Part shown: positions 1 to 9,363 of the stretch, piece after piece | Layout: the number at the start of each line of letters is the position of its first letter | Numbering within the stretch: the first letter of the stretch is position 1 | DNA from: Gracilibacillus lacisalsi DSM 19029 | GTDB taxonomy: Bacteria; Bacillota; Bacilli; Bacillales; Amphibacillaceae | Reading direction: 5' to 3' | NCBI RefSeq assembly: GCF_000377765.1 | Contig: NZ_KB898683.1 | Location: 1 to 57,910, forward strand | Length of the DNA stretch: 57,910 bases | The notes under the pieces: generated by a model | What the model saw: only the letters and a program-made list of their open reading frames with translations | Database searches by the model: none | What the model was told of the DNA's origin: nothing | Made by a program: the position numbers and the translations under genes

Positions 1-84
1 TCAGACAAGCTTCCCGCGCTCGACTTGCATGTATTAGGCACGCCGCCAGCGTTCGTCCTGAGCCAAGATCAAACTCTCAATAAA
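1..84 (-). rRNA. 16S rRNA, 5' end (partial)
   Basis: The minus strand reads the first part of 16S rRNA, including the universal 27F site AGAGTTTGATCTTGGCTCAG, followed by the conserved GACGAACGCTGGCGGCGTGC stretch. The gene runs off the left edge. The 5' end near position 84 is set by analogy with the Bacillus 16S start (TTTATTGAGAG...). It is the first gene of an rrn operon transcribed leftward, with tandem promoters just upstream. Confidence 0.97.
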
Positions 85-198
85 GTTGACTTGCGCTCGC
101 TTCTATAAGCTAGCTTGTTTCATGTTTAAAATCATACTGGTTGTTTTGTTCAGTTTTCAAAGATCAATATGACTGCCGTTTTTTGCGACAGCTTTTAT

Positions 199-227
199 AT
201 CATATCATCTCACTCACATTATGTCAA
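199..227 (-). promoter_or_regulatory. rrn promoter, proximal (sigma-A)
   Basis: On the minus strand a perfect TTGACA (222-227) is followed after 17 bases by TATGAT (199-204). It lies about 115 bases upstream of the 16S start and is the nearer of two tandem promoters, the usual rrn layout in Bacillus. Confidence 0.85.
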
Positions 228-308
228 CAACCTTTTTTAAAATTTTAAGTTGCGTTTTTAAGTCGTGATGGATGATTTTTTGTCATGTCGTTTTCAGCGA
301 CGATTAAT

Positions 309-338
309 AATATAACACGTGGTTAGATTTAAAGTCAA
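309..338 (-). promoter_or_regulatory. rrn promoter, distal (sigma-A)
   Basis: On the minus strand TTGACT (333-338) and TATATT (309-314) are separated by 18 bases. This is the second, upstream promoter of the leftward rrn operon. It lies between the lysS terminator and the proximal rrn promoter. The rest of the 85-434 interval shows no gene. Confidence 0.75.
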
Positions 339-391
339 CAACTTTTTTCACTTTTTTTAAATAAGTCATCTTCTATCTTAGTTACTCCCAT

Positions 392-426
392 AAAAAGAAC
401 CTCGACCAAGAACGGTCAAGGTTCTT
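392..426 (-). terminator. lysS terminator
   Basis: The minus strand has a hairpin AAGAACCTTGACC / GGTCGAGGTTCTT followed by a short U run. It starts 9 bases after the lysS stop codon and separates lysS from the downstream rrn promoters. Confidence 0.88.
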
Positions 427-434
427 CCATACTA

Positions 435-1922
<1,488 letters not shown>

Positions 1923-1954
1923 TCACCTCTATAATTAATTTATGTAATATATAT

Positions 1955-1983
1955 CAAAAAACTGCCAGCATCACACTGGCAGT
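1955..1983 (-). terminator. Terminator of the folP-folB-folK-yazB operon
   Basis: The minus strand reads ACTGCCAGTGTGATGC then TGGCAGT and a run of six U residues. The stem is strong and sits between the dusB remnant and lysS. Confidence 0.9.
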
Positions 1984-2042
1984 ATCATATTCATTCATGA
2001 TTAGTATAGAAAAGGAACTTGTCTGTGTCAATGTTTACACAC

Positions 2043-2207
2043 TCAGGAAACTCTTACTTGTTGTTCTACGTAGTCGTATAACAGTCCATCTAGTTCTTGG
2101 ACTCTGTTTCGTTAATTACGTACTTTACCATTTCCTTTTAAATACCAACTAGCCATTGGTGCTAAAACAACCTGGTTACGGATGTTAATATCATCTGTGT
2201 TCCACAT
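2043..2207 (-). pseudogene. dusB: dusB remnant (tRNA-dihydrouridine synthase B), internally deleted
   Basis: The slot between yazB and lysS, where B. subtilis has dusB, holds 55 codons in one frame. The first part reads MWNTDDINIRNQVVLAPMA, which resembles the conserved N-terminus of DusB (VVLAPMA). It then runs directly into SWYLKGNGKVRN, a stop (TAA at 2112-2114), and RNRVQELDGLLYDYVEQQ up to TGA at 2043-2045. That second part resembles the extreme C-terminus of DusB. The ATG overlaps the end of yazB, as expected for an intact yazB-dusB pair. The reading is of an in-frame loss of roughly 270 codons plus a nonsense mutation. No FMN-binding or catalytic part is left. The match is from memory of the family. 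Confidence 0.8.
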
Positions 2208-2433
2208 ACCGTTTCTCTTCATTATCTTCTATTTTAGGTTGCAGCTCTTCTAATGAAATATCGAGCTTAGCTGCAATATATTTTAAATGATCCTCAGTAG
2301 GAATTCTTTTACCTCTTTCAATTTCTCCTAATTGCGAAACCGATATTCCAAGTTCATCCGCAAATTCAATTTGCGTATAACCTTTCAACTTCCGAAATGC
2401 TTTGATTCTCTTACCCCATCTATTGGTTGCCAT
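2191..2433 (-). CDS. yazB: Small XRE-family HTH protein YazB
   Basis: An 80-residue protein made almost entirely of one Cro/C1-type helix-turn-helix (residues about 7-62: RIKAFRKLKGYTQIEFADEL, then SVSQLGEIERGKRIP). It overlaps the end of folK by 49 bases, and its own end overlaps the start of the dusB remnant, so it is the last intact gene of the folate operon. The target is not known. The position is conserved in Bacillaceae, but that does not reveal the regulon. Confidence 0.85.
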   Translation of the reverse strand: MATNRWGKRIKAFRKLKGYTQIEFADELGISVSQLGEIERGKRIPTEDHLKYIAAKLDISLEELQPKIEDNEEKRYVEHR

Positions 2434-2915
2434 TTGACTACACCTTCTTTATCTTCTGCAGGTATACTTGCTAATAATTCCGTTATATTCTTATCAAAAT
2501 ATGCTATATACAAAAATGGATTTATTTCTGCTAATGGTATTAAAACAAATGCTCGCTCATGTAATCTTGGATGTGGTAAAATTAATCGCTCTGTTTCTAT
2601 ATTTTCTTTATTATATACTAAAATGTCAAGATCAATTGTCCTCGGTCCCCATTTTACTTCTCTTTTTCTACCGAGATTCTGTTCGATACTTTGGCAAACG
2701 TTCAACAGAGAATTTGGATCTAAATCTGTTGCAACTTCAATCACCATATTCAAAAATTGATCTTGTTCCACAAAACCTACAGGGTCTGTTTCATATATTG
2801 AAGATTGATCTTTGATTTCTATTTTATCATGTACAGCTAATTGTTCCATAGCTTTATTTAAATAAGCTAATCTTGGTTCGATATTAGATCCAAGCGCTAT
2901 ATATACTTTTTTCAT
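2385..2915 (-). CDS. folK: 6-hydroxymethyl-dihydropterin pyrophosphokinase
   Basis: Transfers pyrophosphate from ATP to 6-hydroxymethyl-7,8-dihydropterin, the substrate for FolP. The 176 residues start with the typical ALGSNIEPR and contain the HPPK signature KWGPRTIDLDILVYN near residue 85-100, with the metal-binding D-L-D. The start overlaps the folB stop by 4 bases (ATGA), so translation is probably coupled. Confidence 0.96.
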   Translation of the reverse strand: MKKVYIALGSNIEPRLAYLNKAMEQLAVHDKIEIKDQSSIYETDPVGFVEQDQFLNMVIEVATDLDPNSLLNVCQSIEQNLGRKREVKWGPRTIDLDILVYNKENIETERLILPHPRLHERAFVLIPLAEINPFLYIAYFDKNITELLASIPAEDKEGVVKWQPIDGVRESKHFGS

Positions 2916-3277
2916 AAAGATTTCTCCCTATAAATTTCAACAGCAACCGACTGATAATGACCAGGAATAGGAGGATCAGGTTTCATTACCTTGACAGTAC
3001 AAGCTTGTAATGGATCAAACTGGGATAAAAGTGTCTCTGCAACCTCTTCAGCTACTGCTTCAATTAAATTTTTTGATCTTCCTTCAACGATTTGCTTCGT
3101 CAATTGATACACGAGGCCATAATCAATGGAATGCTGAAGATCATCTGATTGACCTGCCTGTTTCAAATCTGCTTCCAATACTACATCTACTAAAAAGCGT
3201 TGCCCTAGCTTCTTTTCTTCAGGAAATACACCGTGAAACCCATAAAAGGTCATTTGATTAAGGTATATTTTATCCAT
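2912..3277 (-). CDS. folB: Dihydroneopterin aldolase
   Basis: Cleaves 7,8-dihydroneopterin to 6-hydroxymethyl-dihydropterin and glycolaldehyde in folate synthesis. I chose the ATG at 3277 (MDKIYLNQMTFYGFHGVFPE), which follows GGGTGGTGCATAAG and lies one base after the folP stop. The open frame extends 7 codons further up into folP. The length of 121 residues is typical for FolB. Conserved YGFHGVFPEE at the N-terminus and the lysine of VMKPDPPIPG near the end fit the family. Confidence 0.96.
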   Translation of the reverse strand: MDKIYLNQMTFYGFHGVFPEEKKLGQRFLVDVVLEADLKQAGQSDDLQHSIDYGLVYQLTKQIVEGRSKNLIEAVAEEVAETLLSQFDPLQACTVKVMKPDPPIPGHYQSVAVEIYREKSL

Positions 3278-3278
3278 C

Positions 3279-4106
3279 TTATGCACCACCCTTACCAATC
3301 AGCTTGTCCATCATCTTAGCCATTCTTACATGCATCTCGACATTATGAACTCGGACTATTTCACAACCCTTTGTTAAACCGTAGCATACAGTTGCCCCAG
3401 TTCCTTCATCCCGCTCATCCACTGGCAAATTTAAAGTTTTGGCAATAATGGACTTACGGGAGGTTCCTAGTAAAACAGGATAATCTAATTCTCGAAGTCG
3501 ATCCATTTCCTGCATGACTTGAATATTTTCTTCATATGTCTTAGCAAATCCAATGCCCGGGTCGAGAATAATCTGGTCACTTCTCACACCAACATCTAAT
3601 GCAATCTGGATACTTTCTTTTAAATCAGATAACACATCTTCCATCAGTTCATCATATCTTGGGTTTTCCCGGTTGTGCATAAGTATAATGGGAACATCCA
3701 ATTCTGCTGCCACTTTTGCAATATCTGGTTCCTTCTTGGCACCCCAGACATCATTAATAATTGATGCGCCTGCTTCTATTGATAGCTTTGCTACCTTAGC
3801 TTTCCATGTATCAATGGAAATAGGTATATTGATTTCATCAACAAGTGCTCTAATCACAGGAATTACTCGGTCTATTTCATCTTTTTCAGATACCGGTGTG
3901 TGTCCGGGTCTTGTTGATTCACCACCAACATCGATGATATCAGCGCCTTGCTCTTCCATTTTTTTAGCCTGGCGGATCGCGGCTTGGATATTATTATATT
4001 TTCCTCCATCAGAAAAAGAATCTGGTGTTACATTTAAGATACCCATTACTAATGTTTTCTCTGGATAATGATAGTCTTTTATTTTTGTTCGTAACCACTT
4101 TTCCAT
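3279..4106 (-). CDS. folP: Dihydropteroate synthase
   Basis: Condenses p-aminobenzoate with hydroxymethyl-dihydropterin pyrophosphate and is the sulfonamide target (B. subtilis sul). The 275-residue TIM barrel shows GILNVTPDSFSDGG (about residues 22-35), DVGGESTRPG, SIDTWKAKVA and DPGIGFAKT. It heads folP-folB-folK-yazB. In B. subtilis this gene follows pabB-pabA-pabC. Those are absent here, and the upstream gap to cysK is filled by a repeat element, so PABA synthesis genes must lie elsewhere or be missing. Confidence 0.97.
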   Translation of the reverse strand: MEKWLRTKIKDYHYPEKTLVMGILNVTPDSFSDGGKYNNIQAAIRQAKKMEEQGADIIDVGGESTRPGHTPVSEKDEIDRVIPVIRALVDEINIPISIDTWKAKVAKLSIEAGASIINDVWGAKKEPDIAKVAAELDVPIILMHNRENPRYDELMEDVLSDLKESIQIALDVGVRSDQIILDPGIGFAKTYEENIQVMQEMDRLRELDYPVLLGTSRKSIIAKTLNLPVDERDEGTGATVCYGLTKGCEIVRVHNVEMHVRMAKMMDKLIGKGGA

Positions 4107-4155
4107 GATACCCCGTCCTCACGAAACGAATTCTATAATCTATTCATAACAAAAT

Positions 4156-4164
4156 ATTATACCA
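4156..4164 (-). promoter_or_regulatory. folP extended -10 promoter
   Basis: The minus strand reads TGGTATAAT, a consensus TATAAT with the extended -10 TGn, about 50 bases before the folP start. No good -35 is visible. It lies between folP and repeat element 1, so the folate operon here has its own promoter. Confidence 0.5.
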
Positions 4165-4287
4165 CAAATAAACATTGAAAGTTTAGGTCTATTGAAAAAT
4201 ATTCTCTACTACTAGCACTACTTTTATCCAATAGTAAAAAACACATTGCGATACCCACCAGATACCAGAATGCTTTATTCATTAGAT

Positions 4288-4880
4288 ATAAACTGCGAAG
4301 TAATGAAAGTTCTGTCTGAAGTAGCGTGGTAATTAGTTGTGCGGTCACCTAAGAGATAATTTTGAACTATATCGTGATGATAACTACCACTCCGGCTGCC
4401 CACTTCCCTTCCGTGGGGTTTGCCCTTCAGCTAACTTTTTCGAGCAAAAACCACTCGAAGAAGTGGATCTTCAGGTCAAACAGTTCCCACAGGAGTGAAA
4501 GTGGGCGGCCTTCGTTAAGATATACTCCACAACACTTATCCGAAATCAGCCAGTCAATTTCTCCACCATATGTAATGTAGGGTACGACTATGCTAAAGGG
4601 CATTCACAGCCAATTAGTACTGTAATAAAACAGAAAATTTTTATTCCCATGAATTCATTTCTTACTATAATCAGAGAACCAAAATAGCGTAGGCAGAATA
4701 CGGAGACTCCTGTGGGACTCACGAGAGCTGAAGATCCACTTTGCAAAGTGCTTTTCTTTGCAAAGTTAGCTGAAGCCGAGCCCACGGAAAGCGCAGTATT
4801 CTGCCGAAGCGGTATTCGGGTGCACTCTCTATGGGAGGATGGACAGAGCAGATCCTCAAGAGAGTTACTTCGCAGTTTAT
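4288..4880 (+). repeat. TIR-bounded hairpin element, copy 1
   Basis: The left terminal repeat ATAAACTGCGAAGTAA (4288-4303) is matched by the perfect inverse TTACTTCGCAGTTTAT (4865-4880). Inside are two imperfect hairpin modules facing opposite ways. Module A (4394-4510) has an outer stem GGCTGCCCACTT / AAGTGGGCGGCC. Module B (4692-4805) has an outer stem GGCAGAATAC / GTATTCTGCC. Both contain the core CTTCAGCTAACTT ... AAGTGGATCTTCAG. No transposase is encoded, and the short open frames inside are not credible genes. The element fills the 870-base gap between the cysK terminator and folP, where pabB-pabA-pabC stand in B. subtilis. Confidence 0.88.
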
Positions 4881-4902
4881 GTTTACTGCGATGGTTATGC
4901 AA

Positions 4903-4939
4903 AATAAAACCCCGTTTCAATATGAACTGAAACGGGGTT
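4903..4939 (-). terminator. cysK terminator
   Basis: The minus strand reads AACCCCGTTTCA, a loop, TGAAACGGGGTT and a U-rich tail. It lies 38 bases after the cysK stop and 22 bases before the right end of repeat element 1. Confidence 0.92.
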
Positions 4940-4976
4940 GTACTTATTTATTCTCTTTATTAAATCGCCTTGTTGT

Positions 4977-5903
4977 TTATTCTTCGTCAAATTGATAAAG
5001 AGGGGTTGAGAGATAGCGTTCTCCGTTACTTGGAAGAACCGCAAGAACTTTTTTGCCTTTACCAAGTTTTTGTGCTACTTGTTTAGCTGCGTAAATAGCA
5101 GCACCTGAAGATACACCACCAAGTACGCCGTCTTTGCGAGCTGCCTCTCGAGCTGTTTCATAGGCTTGATCATTGGATACCGTAATCACTTCATCATAAA
5201 TATCTGTATCAAGAACTTCTGGTACAAACCCTGCACCGATTCCTTGAATTTTGTGAGGACCCGGTTTACCTCCAGATAATATAGCTGAATCAGTTGGTTC
5301 TACCGCATAAATTTTAATATCCTTGTACTGATCCTTCAAGACTTTACCTGCACCAGTGATTGTTCCACCAGTTCCAATTCCCGAAACAAATGCATCTAGT
5401 TGATCACCCATTTGCTCGACAATTTCTTTACCAGTTGTACGAGCATGAACAGCAGGGTTTGCTACGTTATTAAACTGCTGAGGCATGAAGTAGCCATTTT
5501 CTTTTTGTAATTCTGTTGCTTTCGCAATTGCACCTTTCATACCTTCTGCACCTGGTGTTAATACTAACTCTGCACCATAAGCTCGTAATAGATTACGTCT
5601 TTCCATACTCATTGTATCAGGCATTACTAAAATCGCTTTATAACCTTTAATAGCGGCAACTAATGCTAGACCAATACCAGTATTACCACTTGTTGGTTCA
5701 ATGATGGTTTCTCCGTCTTTTAAAACACCCTCTTCTTCTGCAGCCTCAACCATCGCTAGTGCGATACGATCTTTAACAGAGCTACCAGGGTTCATAAATT
5801 CCAACTTCAAATAAATCTCTGCACCTTCAGGATCCGCTGTGCGATTTAATTTCACAATCGGTGTATTTCCAATCAATTCCGCAACATTTTGAGCTACTTT
5901 CAT
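4977..5903 (-). CDS. cysK: Cysteine synthase (O-acetylserine thiol-lyase)
   Basis: A PLP enzyme that makes L-cysteine from O-acetylserine and sulfide. The 308-residue protein has the PLP lysine in [11 protein letters not shown] (K44) and the TSGNTGIG phosphate/substrate loop at residues 71-78. A glycine-rich GTGGTITG loop binds the PLP phosphate. The start is preceded by GAGGAGG. It has its own promoter and terminator. In Bacillus the gene is under CymR control, but I could not identify a convincing CymR box here. Confidence 0.98.
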   Translation of the reverse strand: MKVAQNVAELIGNTPIVKLNRTADPEGAEIYLKLEFMNPGSSVKDRIALAMVEAAEEEGVLKDGETIIEPTSGNTGIGLALVAAIKGYKAILVMPDTMSMERRNLLRAYGAELVLTPGAEGMKGAIAKATELQKENGYFMPQQFNNVANPAVHARTTGKEIVEQMGDQLDAFVSGIGTGGTITGAGKVLKDQYKDIKIYAVEPTDSAILSGGKPGPHKIQGIGAGFVPEVLDTDIYDEVITVSNDQAYETAREAARKDGVLGGVSSGAAIYAAKQVAQKLGKGKKVLAVLPSNGERYLSTPLYQFDEE

Positions 5904-5948
5904 TCCAGTTCCTCCTCAAATCCAAGTAAAATTATTGGTTTTATATAC

Positions 5949-5977
5949 AATGTACATGAAACGGTATACAATGTCAA
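5949..5977 (-). promoter_or_regulatory. cysK promoter (sigma-A)
   Basis: On the minus strand TTGACA (5972-5977), 17 bases, then TACATT (5949-5954). It sits about 45 bases upstream of the cysK ATG. The spacer and -10 region carry the repeated word TTGTATA/TGTATATAA, which could be a regulator site. That is only a suggestion. Confidence 0.7.
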
Positions 5978-5999
5978 CCCATAAACTGGAAAGGGCTTG

Positions 6000-6920
6000 T
6001 TAATTTTTTTCATTTTTATAGTTTAACTCTACTTCTATTTGATCCCACAGAGCTGAAGCATCTACTTCAGACTGTAATTGATCTAAGGCAATATCTTGAC
6101 GTACTTCCTCATACACTTCATCATAGTTCAATTCAATAGCAGGGAGATGTTGGTGATGGAAGATAATTGCATATCCGTTATTCACTAATATTGGTTCACT
6201 ATATGTCCCCGCCTCTAATGAAATCGCCGTGTCATAGTATTCCCTTGGTATAAAACTGCTTGTCTCAGAATAAAACCCTAAATATCCGCCATCCGTTCCG
6301 CTTTCCTCATCAATGGACAAATCTTTTGCAACCTCATTGAAAGGTTCGCCATCATCCAACCTTGCCATCACATATTCTGCTTCTTGTTGTGTCGAAACGA
6401 GAATATGTGACAGCTGGACCATATCATCAAACTGGTATTGGTTTTGATAAAATTGATAATACTCTTCTATTTCTGCTTCAGAAACACTAACACCTTCACT
6501 TAAAAGTTGTTGTAGATAATAACGATATTTTATTTGCTCGGTCCATTTTTCAATTTTTTTCTCTTTTTTCTCTTCAGATAACAATCCTTGCATTACCATC
6601 ATTCTCGATAATTCTCGGTCGATAATTTTCGGATGGACCTCAAGGTCTTTATCCTCTGCTAACTGAAAAACAACTTCCTTATCAATTAAATCATGTAAAA
6701 CGGATTCGCCATATTGCTCTATTAATTCGCTCATCCAATCTTGATATAAAACTTCCTCATCCCCGATTTCTGCTAAAGGTTGATTACGATCCACCGGATT
6801 CTCATCTAATACTACAAATTCATCTGAGCTGTTTTGTCCTGAAAAGATAAAAATGGTTGTAATATTTGTTATGAGCAATAGTAAAATAATAGACCATAAT
6901 ACCAGACGTGATACCCTCAA
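6000..6920 (-). CDS. yacD: Membrane-anchored PpiC-type peptidyl-prolyl isomerase (YacD/PrsA-like)
   Basis: A 306-residue protein with one N-terminal membrane segment (residues about 6-27, LVLWSIILLLLITNITTIFI). The rest is predicted outside, with a charged SurA-like N-domain and a parvulin (PpiC) domain at about residues 165-255 (VQLSHILVSTQQEAE ... GGYLGFYSE). It probably helps fold exported proteins at the membrane surface. I see no lipobox cysteine, unlike classical PrsA. It lies between hslO and cysK, as in B. subtilis. Confidence 0.88.
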   Translation of the reverse strand: MRVSRLVLWSIILLLLITNITTIFIFSGQNSSDEFVVLDENPVDRNQPLAEIGDEEVLYQDWMSELIEQYGESVLHDLIDKEVVFQLAEDKDLEVHPKIIDRELSRMMVMQGLLSEEKKEKKIEKWTEQIKYRYYLQQLLSEGVSVSEAEIEEYYQFYQNQYQFDDMVQLSHILVSTQQEAEYVMARLDDGEPFNEVAKDLSIDEESGTDGGYLGFYSETSSFIPREYYDTAISLEAGTYSEPILVNNGYAIIFHHQHLPAIELNYDEVYEEVRQDIALDQLQSEVDASALWDQIEVELNYKNEKN

Positions 6921-6935
6921 CTATTACTCCCCCTA

Positions 6936-7808
6936 TTACTCTGTCTTCAATGCCCGCAACTCATCGATCGTAAATTTGTATGTTTCATTACAAAAATGGC
7001 AAGAAGCCGTAGCACCATGATCTTCCCTAATCATCGAATCAATCTCTTCGTTTCCTAAACTTTGGATTGCTGTTTCCAGTCTTTCTTTTGAGCAAGGGCA
7101 AGAAAATTGTACTGGTAAACGCTCATGAACTTTTAGATTTCCTTCACCTAATAACAACTCTAATATCTCATCTGGCTGTTTCCCATCTTGGATCAACTTT
7201 GAAATAGGTGGAACATTGGCAACCTTTTCCTCAATTTGAGCAATGGTTTCTTCTGATGCTCCCGGCATCATCTGTACAATAAATCCTCCAGCAGCTAAAA
7301 TACTATGATCTGGATTGACTAAAACTCCTGCTCCTACCGCTGATGGAACCTGCTCAGAGTTAGCTAAGTAATAGGTGAAATCTTCACTTATTTCTCCAGA
7401 TACAATGGGAACTTGACCAGTAAAATGATTTTTTAAGCCTAAATCTTTAACAATGCTTAATGTTCCCTCGGTTCCAACTGCTCTTCTTACATCCAATTTC
7501 CCTTGTGCATTTGATTCAAAATCGACATGTGGGTTTCCGACATAGCCACGTACTTCCCCTTTAGCATTGGCATCAGCAATGATTGCTCCCATTGGTCCGT
7601 TTCCTTCTACTTTTACCGTCAGCTTGTCTTCACCTTTCAACATCGCACCTAACATCGTGGAAATGGAAAGTGTTCTTCCAAGTGCAGCCGAAGCAGTTGC
7701 CCATGTATCCTGGCGAACTCGCGCCTCTTCTACTGTATCTGTTGAACGGATTGCGTAGGCTCTTACATCTCCGCCAAATGCTGTTGCTTTTAATAAATAG
7801 TCACTCAT
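6936..7808 (-). CDS. hslO: Hsp33 redox-regulated chaperonin
   Basis: A cytosolic holdase activated by oxidation. The 290 residues end in the zinc-binding redox switch with the four expected cysteines, C237 and C239 (CPC) and C270 and C273 (CHFC). The N-terminal domain ([20 protein letters not shown]) is typical. It sits between coaX and yacD, 17 bases after the coaX stop, so the two are probably co-transcribed. Confidence 0.97.
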   Translation of the reverse strand: MSDYLLKATAFGGDVRAYAIRSTDTVEEARVRQDTWATASAALGRTLSISTMLGAMLKGEDKLTVKVEGNGPMGAIIADANAKGEVRGYVGNPHVDFESNAQGKLDVRRAVGTEGTLSIVKDLGLKNHFTGQVPIVSGEISEDFTYYLANSEQVPSAVGAGVLVNPDHSILAAGGFIVQMMPGASEETIAQIEEKVANVPPISKLIQDGKQPDEILELLLGEGNLKVHERLPVQFSCPCSKERLETAIQSLGNEEIDSMIREDHGATASCHFCNETYKFTIDELRALKTE

Positions 7809-7825
7809 TTATAAACGTCCTTTCT

Positions 7826-8605
7826 TTACGCAAAATCTTGCTCATTCTTTTGGTATATTTCGTACAAACCTTTTAAGGTTAGATAAGGGTCGACGATATC
7901 AATTACAGAGGAGTCTTTGGCAATTAATGTTGCTAAACCTCCTGTGGCGATCACTTTTGGTGACCCTCCAACTTCTTTTTTTATCCGGTTTACGACAGCA
8001 TCTACTTGACCGACGTACCCAAAGTAAACACCAGATTGCATTGCTTCTACCGTTGATTGCCCTAAAACCTGACTTGGCTTTTTCACTTCTATTTTCGGCA
8101 ACTTGGCAGCATTCTGGTATAGAGCTTCTAAAGAAATATTAATGCCCGGGGTGATAACACCACTGACATATTCATCTGCTTCATTGATGTAACAGTAGGT
8201 TGTAGCCGTCCCGAAATCAATAATAATACTCGGGGAACCATATTCTTTAATGACGCCTACTGCGTTGACAACACGATCAGCACCTAACTCTTTAGGATTA
8301 GGGTACTTCATTTTTAAGTATGGATTCACTTTTTCATCACCAATTATCATGGGATTACAATGGAAATATTTATCTGCCATACGCTGCAGGGCAAATAAAA
8401 TTGGTGGAACTACAGATGAGATGACAATACCGTTAATGTCTGAAAATGTTAATCCTTCATGTCCTAATAACGATTTAATAAACATGGCATATTCGTCTTC
8501 TGTTTTGTTTTTGTCCGTTTGCATGCGCCATTGATATGTTAATCGGCCATCATTAAACACTCCTAATACAGTGTTTGTGTTACCAACATCTAATACAAAG
8601 ATCAT
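7826..8605 (-). CDS. coaX: Type III pantothenate kinase
   Basis: Phosphorylates pantothenate in the first step of CoA synthesis. The ATG at 8605 ([17 protein letters not shown]) follows TTTTGGAGGATATT and gives 259 residues, the normal length. The open frame itself extends 25 codons further up without a ribosome site. The ASKHA phosphate-1 motif DVGNTNT is at residues 6-12, and the type III motifs [12 protein letters not shown] and DFGTATT follow. A possible promoter on the minus strand is TTGCGA-18-TACAAT in the 8655-8690 area. I rate this as weak. Confidence 0.96.
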   Translation of the reverse strand: MIFVLDVGNTNTVLGVFNDGRLTYQWRMQTDKNKTEDEYAMFIKSLLGHEGLTFSDINGIVISSVVPPILFALQRMADKYFHCNPMIIGDEKVNPYLKMKYPNPKELGADRVVNAVGVIKEYGSPSIIIDFGTATTYCYINEADEYVSGVITPGINISLEALYQNAAKLPKIEVKKPSQVLGQSTVEAMQSGVYFGYVGQVDAVVNRIKKEVGGSPKVIATGGLATLIAKDSSVIDIVDPYLTLKGLYEIYQKNEQDFA

Positions 8606-8763
8606 AATATCCTCCAAAATATCCAAAAAAATTTGTTTACTTATTTTCATATTGTATAGCTTGCAAGCAACAAGTCGCAAGTTTTATGGTTGTAGACCTA
8701 ACTCACATCAGTTATATCATACACTTGAGAAAACACAAATATTTCAATCCATAAATAAAAAAG

Positions 8764-9305
8764 GCCCTGAAGTAATAACTAATAGATGTTCGGTCACCTA
8801 AGAGATAATTTTGAAATATATCGTGGTGATAACTACCACTCCGGCTGCCCACTTCCCTTTCCGTGGGGTTTGCCCTTCAGCTAACTTTTTCGAGCAAAAA
8901 CCGCTCGAAAAAGTGGATCTTCAGGTCAAACAATTCCCACAGGAGTGAAAGTGGGCGGCCTTCGTTAAGATATGCTCCACAACACTTATCCGAAATCAGC
9001 CAGTCGATTTCTCCACCATATATCACAGAATTACAGCCGATTAGAACTATAGTAAAACAAAAGAATTTAGTTCCGTGAATTCATTCCTTTCTATAATCAG
9101 ATAACAAAAATAGCGTAGGCAGAATACGGAGACTCCTGTGGGACAGCGAGAGCTGAAGATCCACTTTGCAAAGTGGTTTTCTTTGCAAAGTTAGCTGAAG
9201 CCGAGCCCACGGAAAGCGCAGTATTCTGGCGGAGCGGTTTGCATGCACTCTCTAAATGAAGAATGGTAGAGAGCAATTCCTTGTGCTCGTTACTTCACAG
9301 TTTAT
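8764..9305 (+). repeat. TIR-bounded hairpin element, copy 2
   Basis: Same layout as copy 1. Module A is at 8843-8960 and module B at 9118-9230. The right terminal repeat TTACTTCACAGTTTAT (9290-9305) is clear, while the left one is worn (CTGAAGTAATAACTA near 8767). The sequence from GGTCACCTAAGAGATAATTT onward is nearly identical to copies 1 and 4. It fills the gap between coaX and the ftsH terminator. Confidence 0.85.
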
Positions 9306-9324
9306 GTATTCTGTTTCTTGAAGC

Positions 9325-9360
9325 GTAAAAAAGCAGTTCCTTTTTTAGGAACTGCTTTTC
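9325..9360 (-). terminator. ftsH terminator
   Basis: The minus strand has AAAAGCAGTTCC, a 7-base loop, GGAACTGCTTTTTT. It starts immediately after the ftsH stop and lies 19 bases from the right end of repeat element 2. Confidence 0.93.
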
Positions 9361-9363
9361 GTT

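Noticed and set aside
4288-4880. Elements as insertion sequences or group II introns
   Set aside because: No transposase or reverse transcriptase and no intron domain V/VI-like motif were seen. The longest copy is under 600 bp.
4588-4920. Small proteins inside the repeat elements (also 18465-18653, 24430-24693, 50256-50447)
   Set aside because: Similarity between them comes from the repeated DNA. The frames cross hairpins and terminal repeats and lack ribosome sites.
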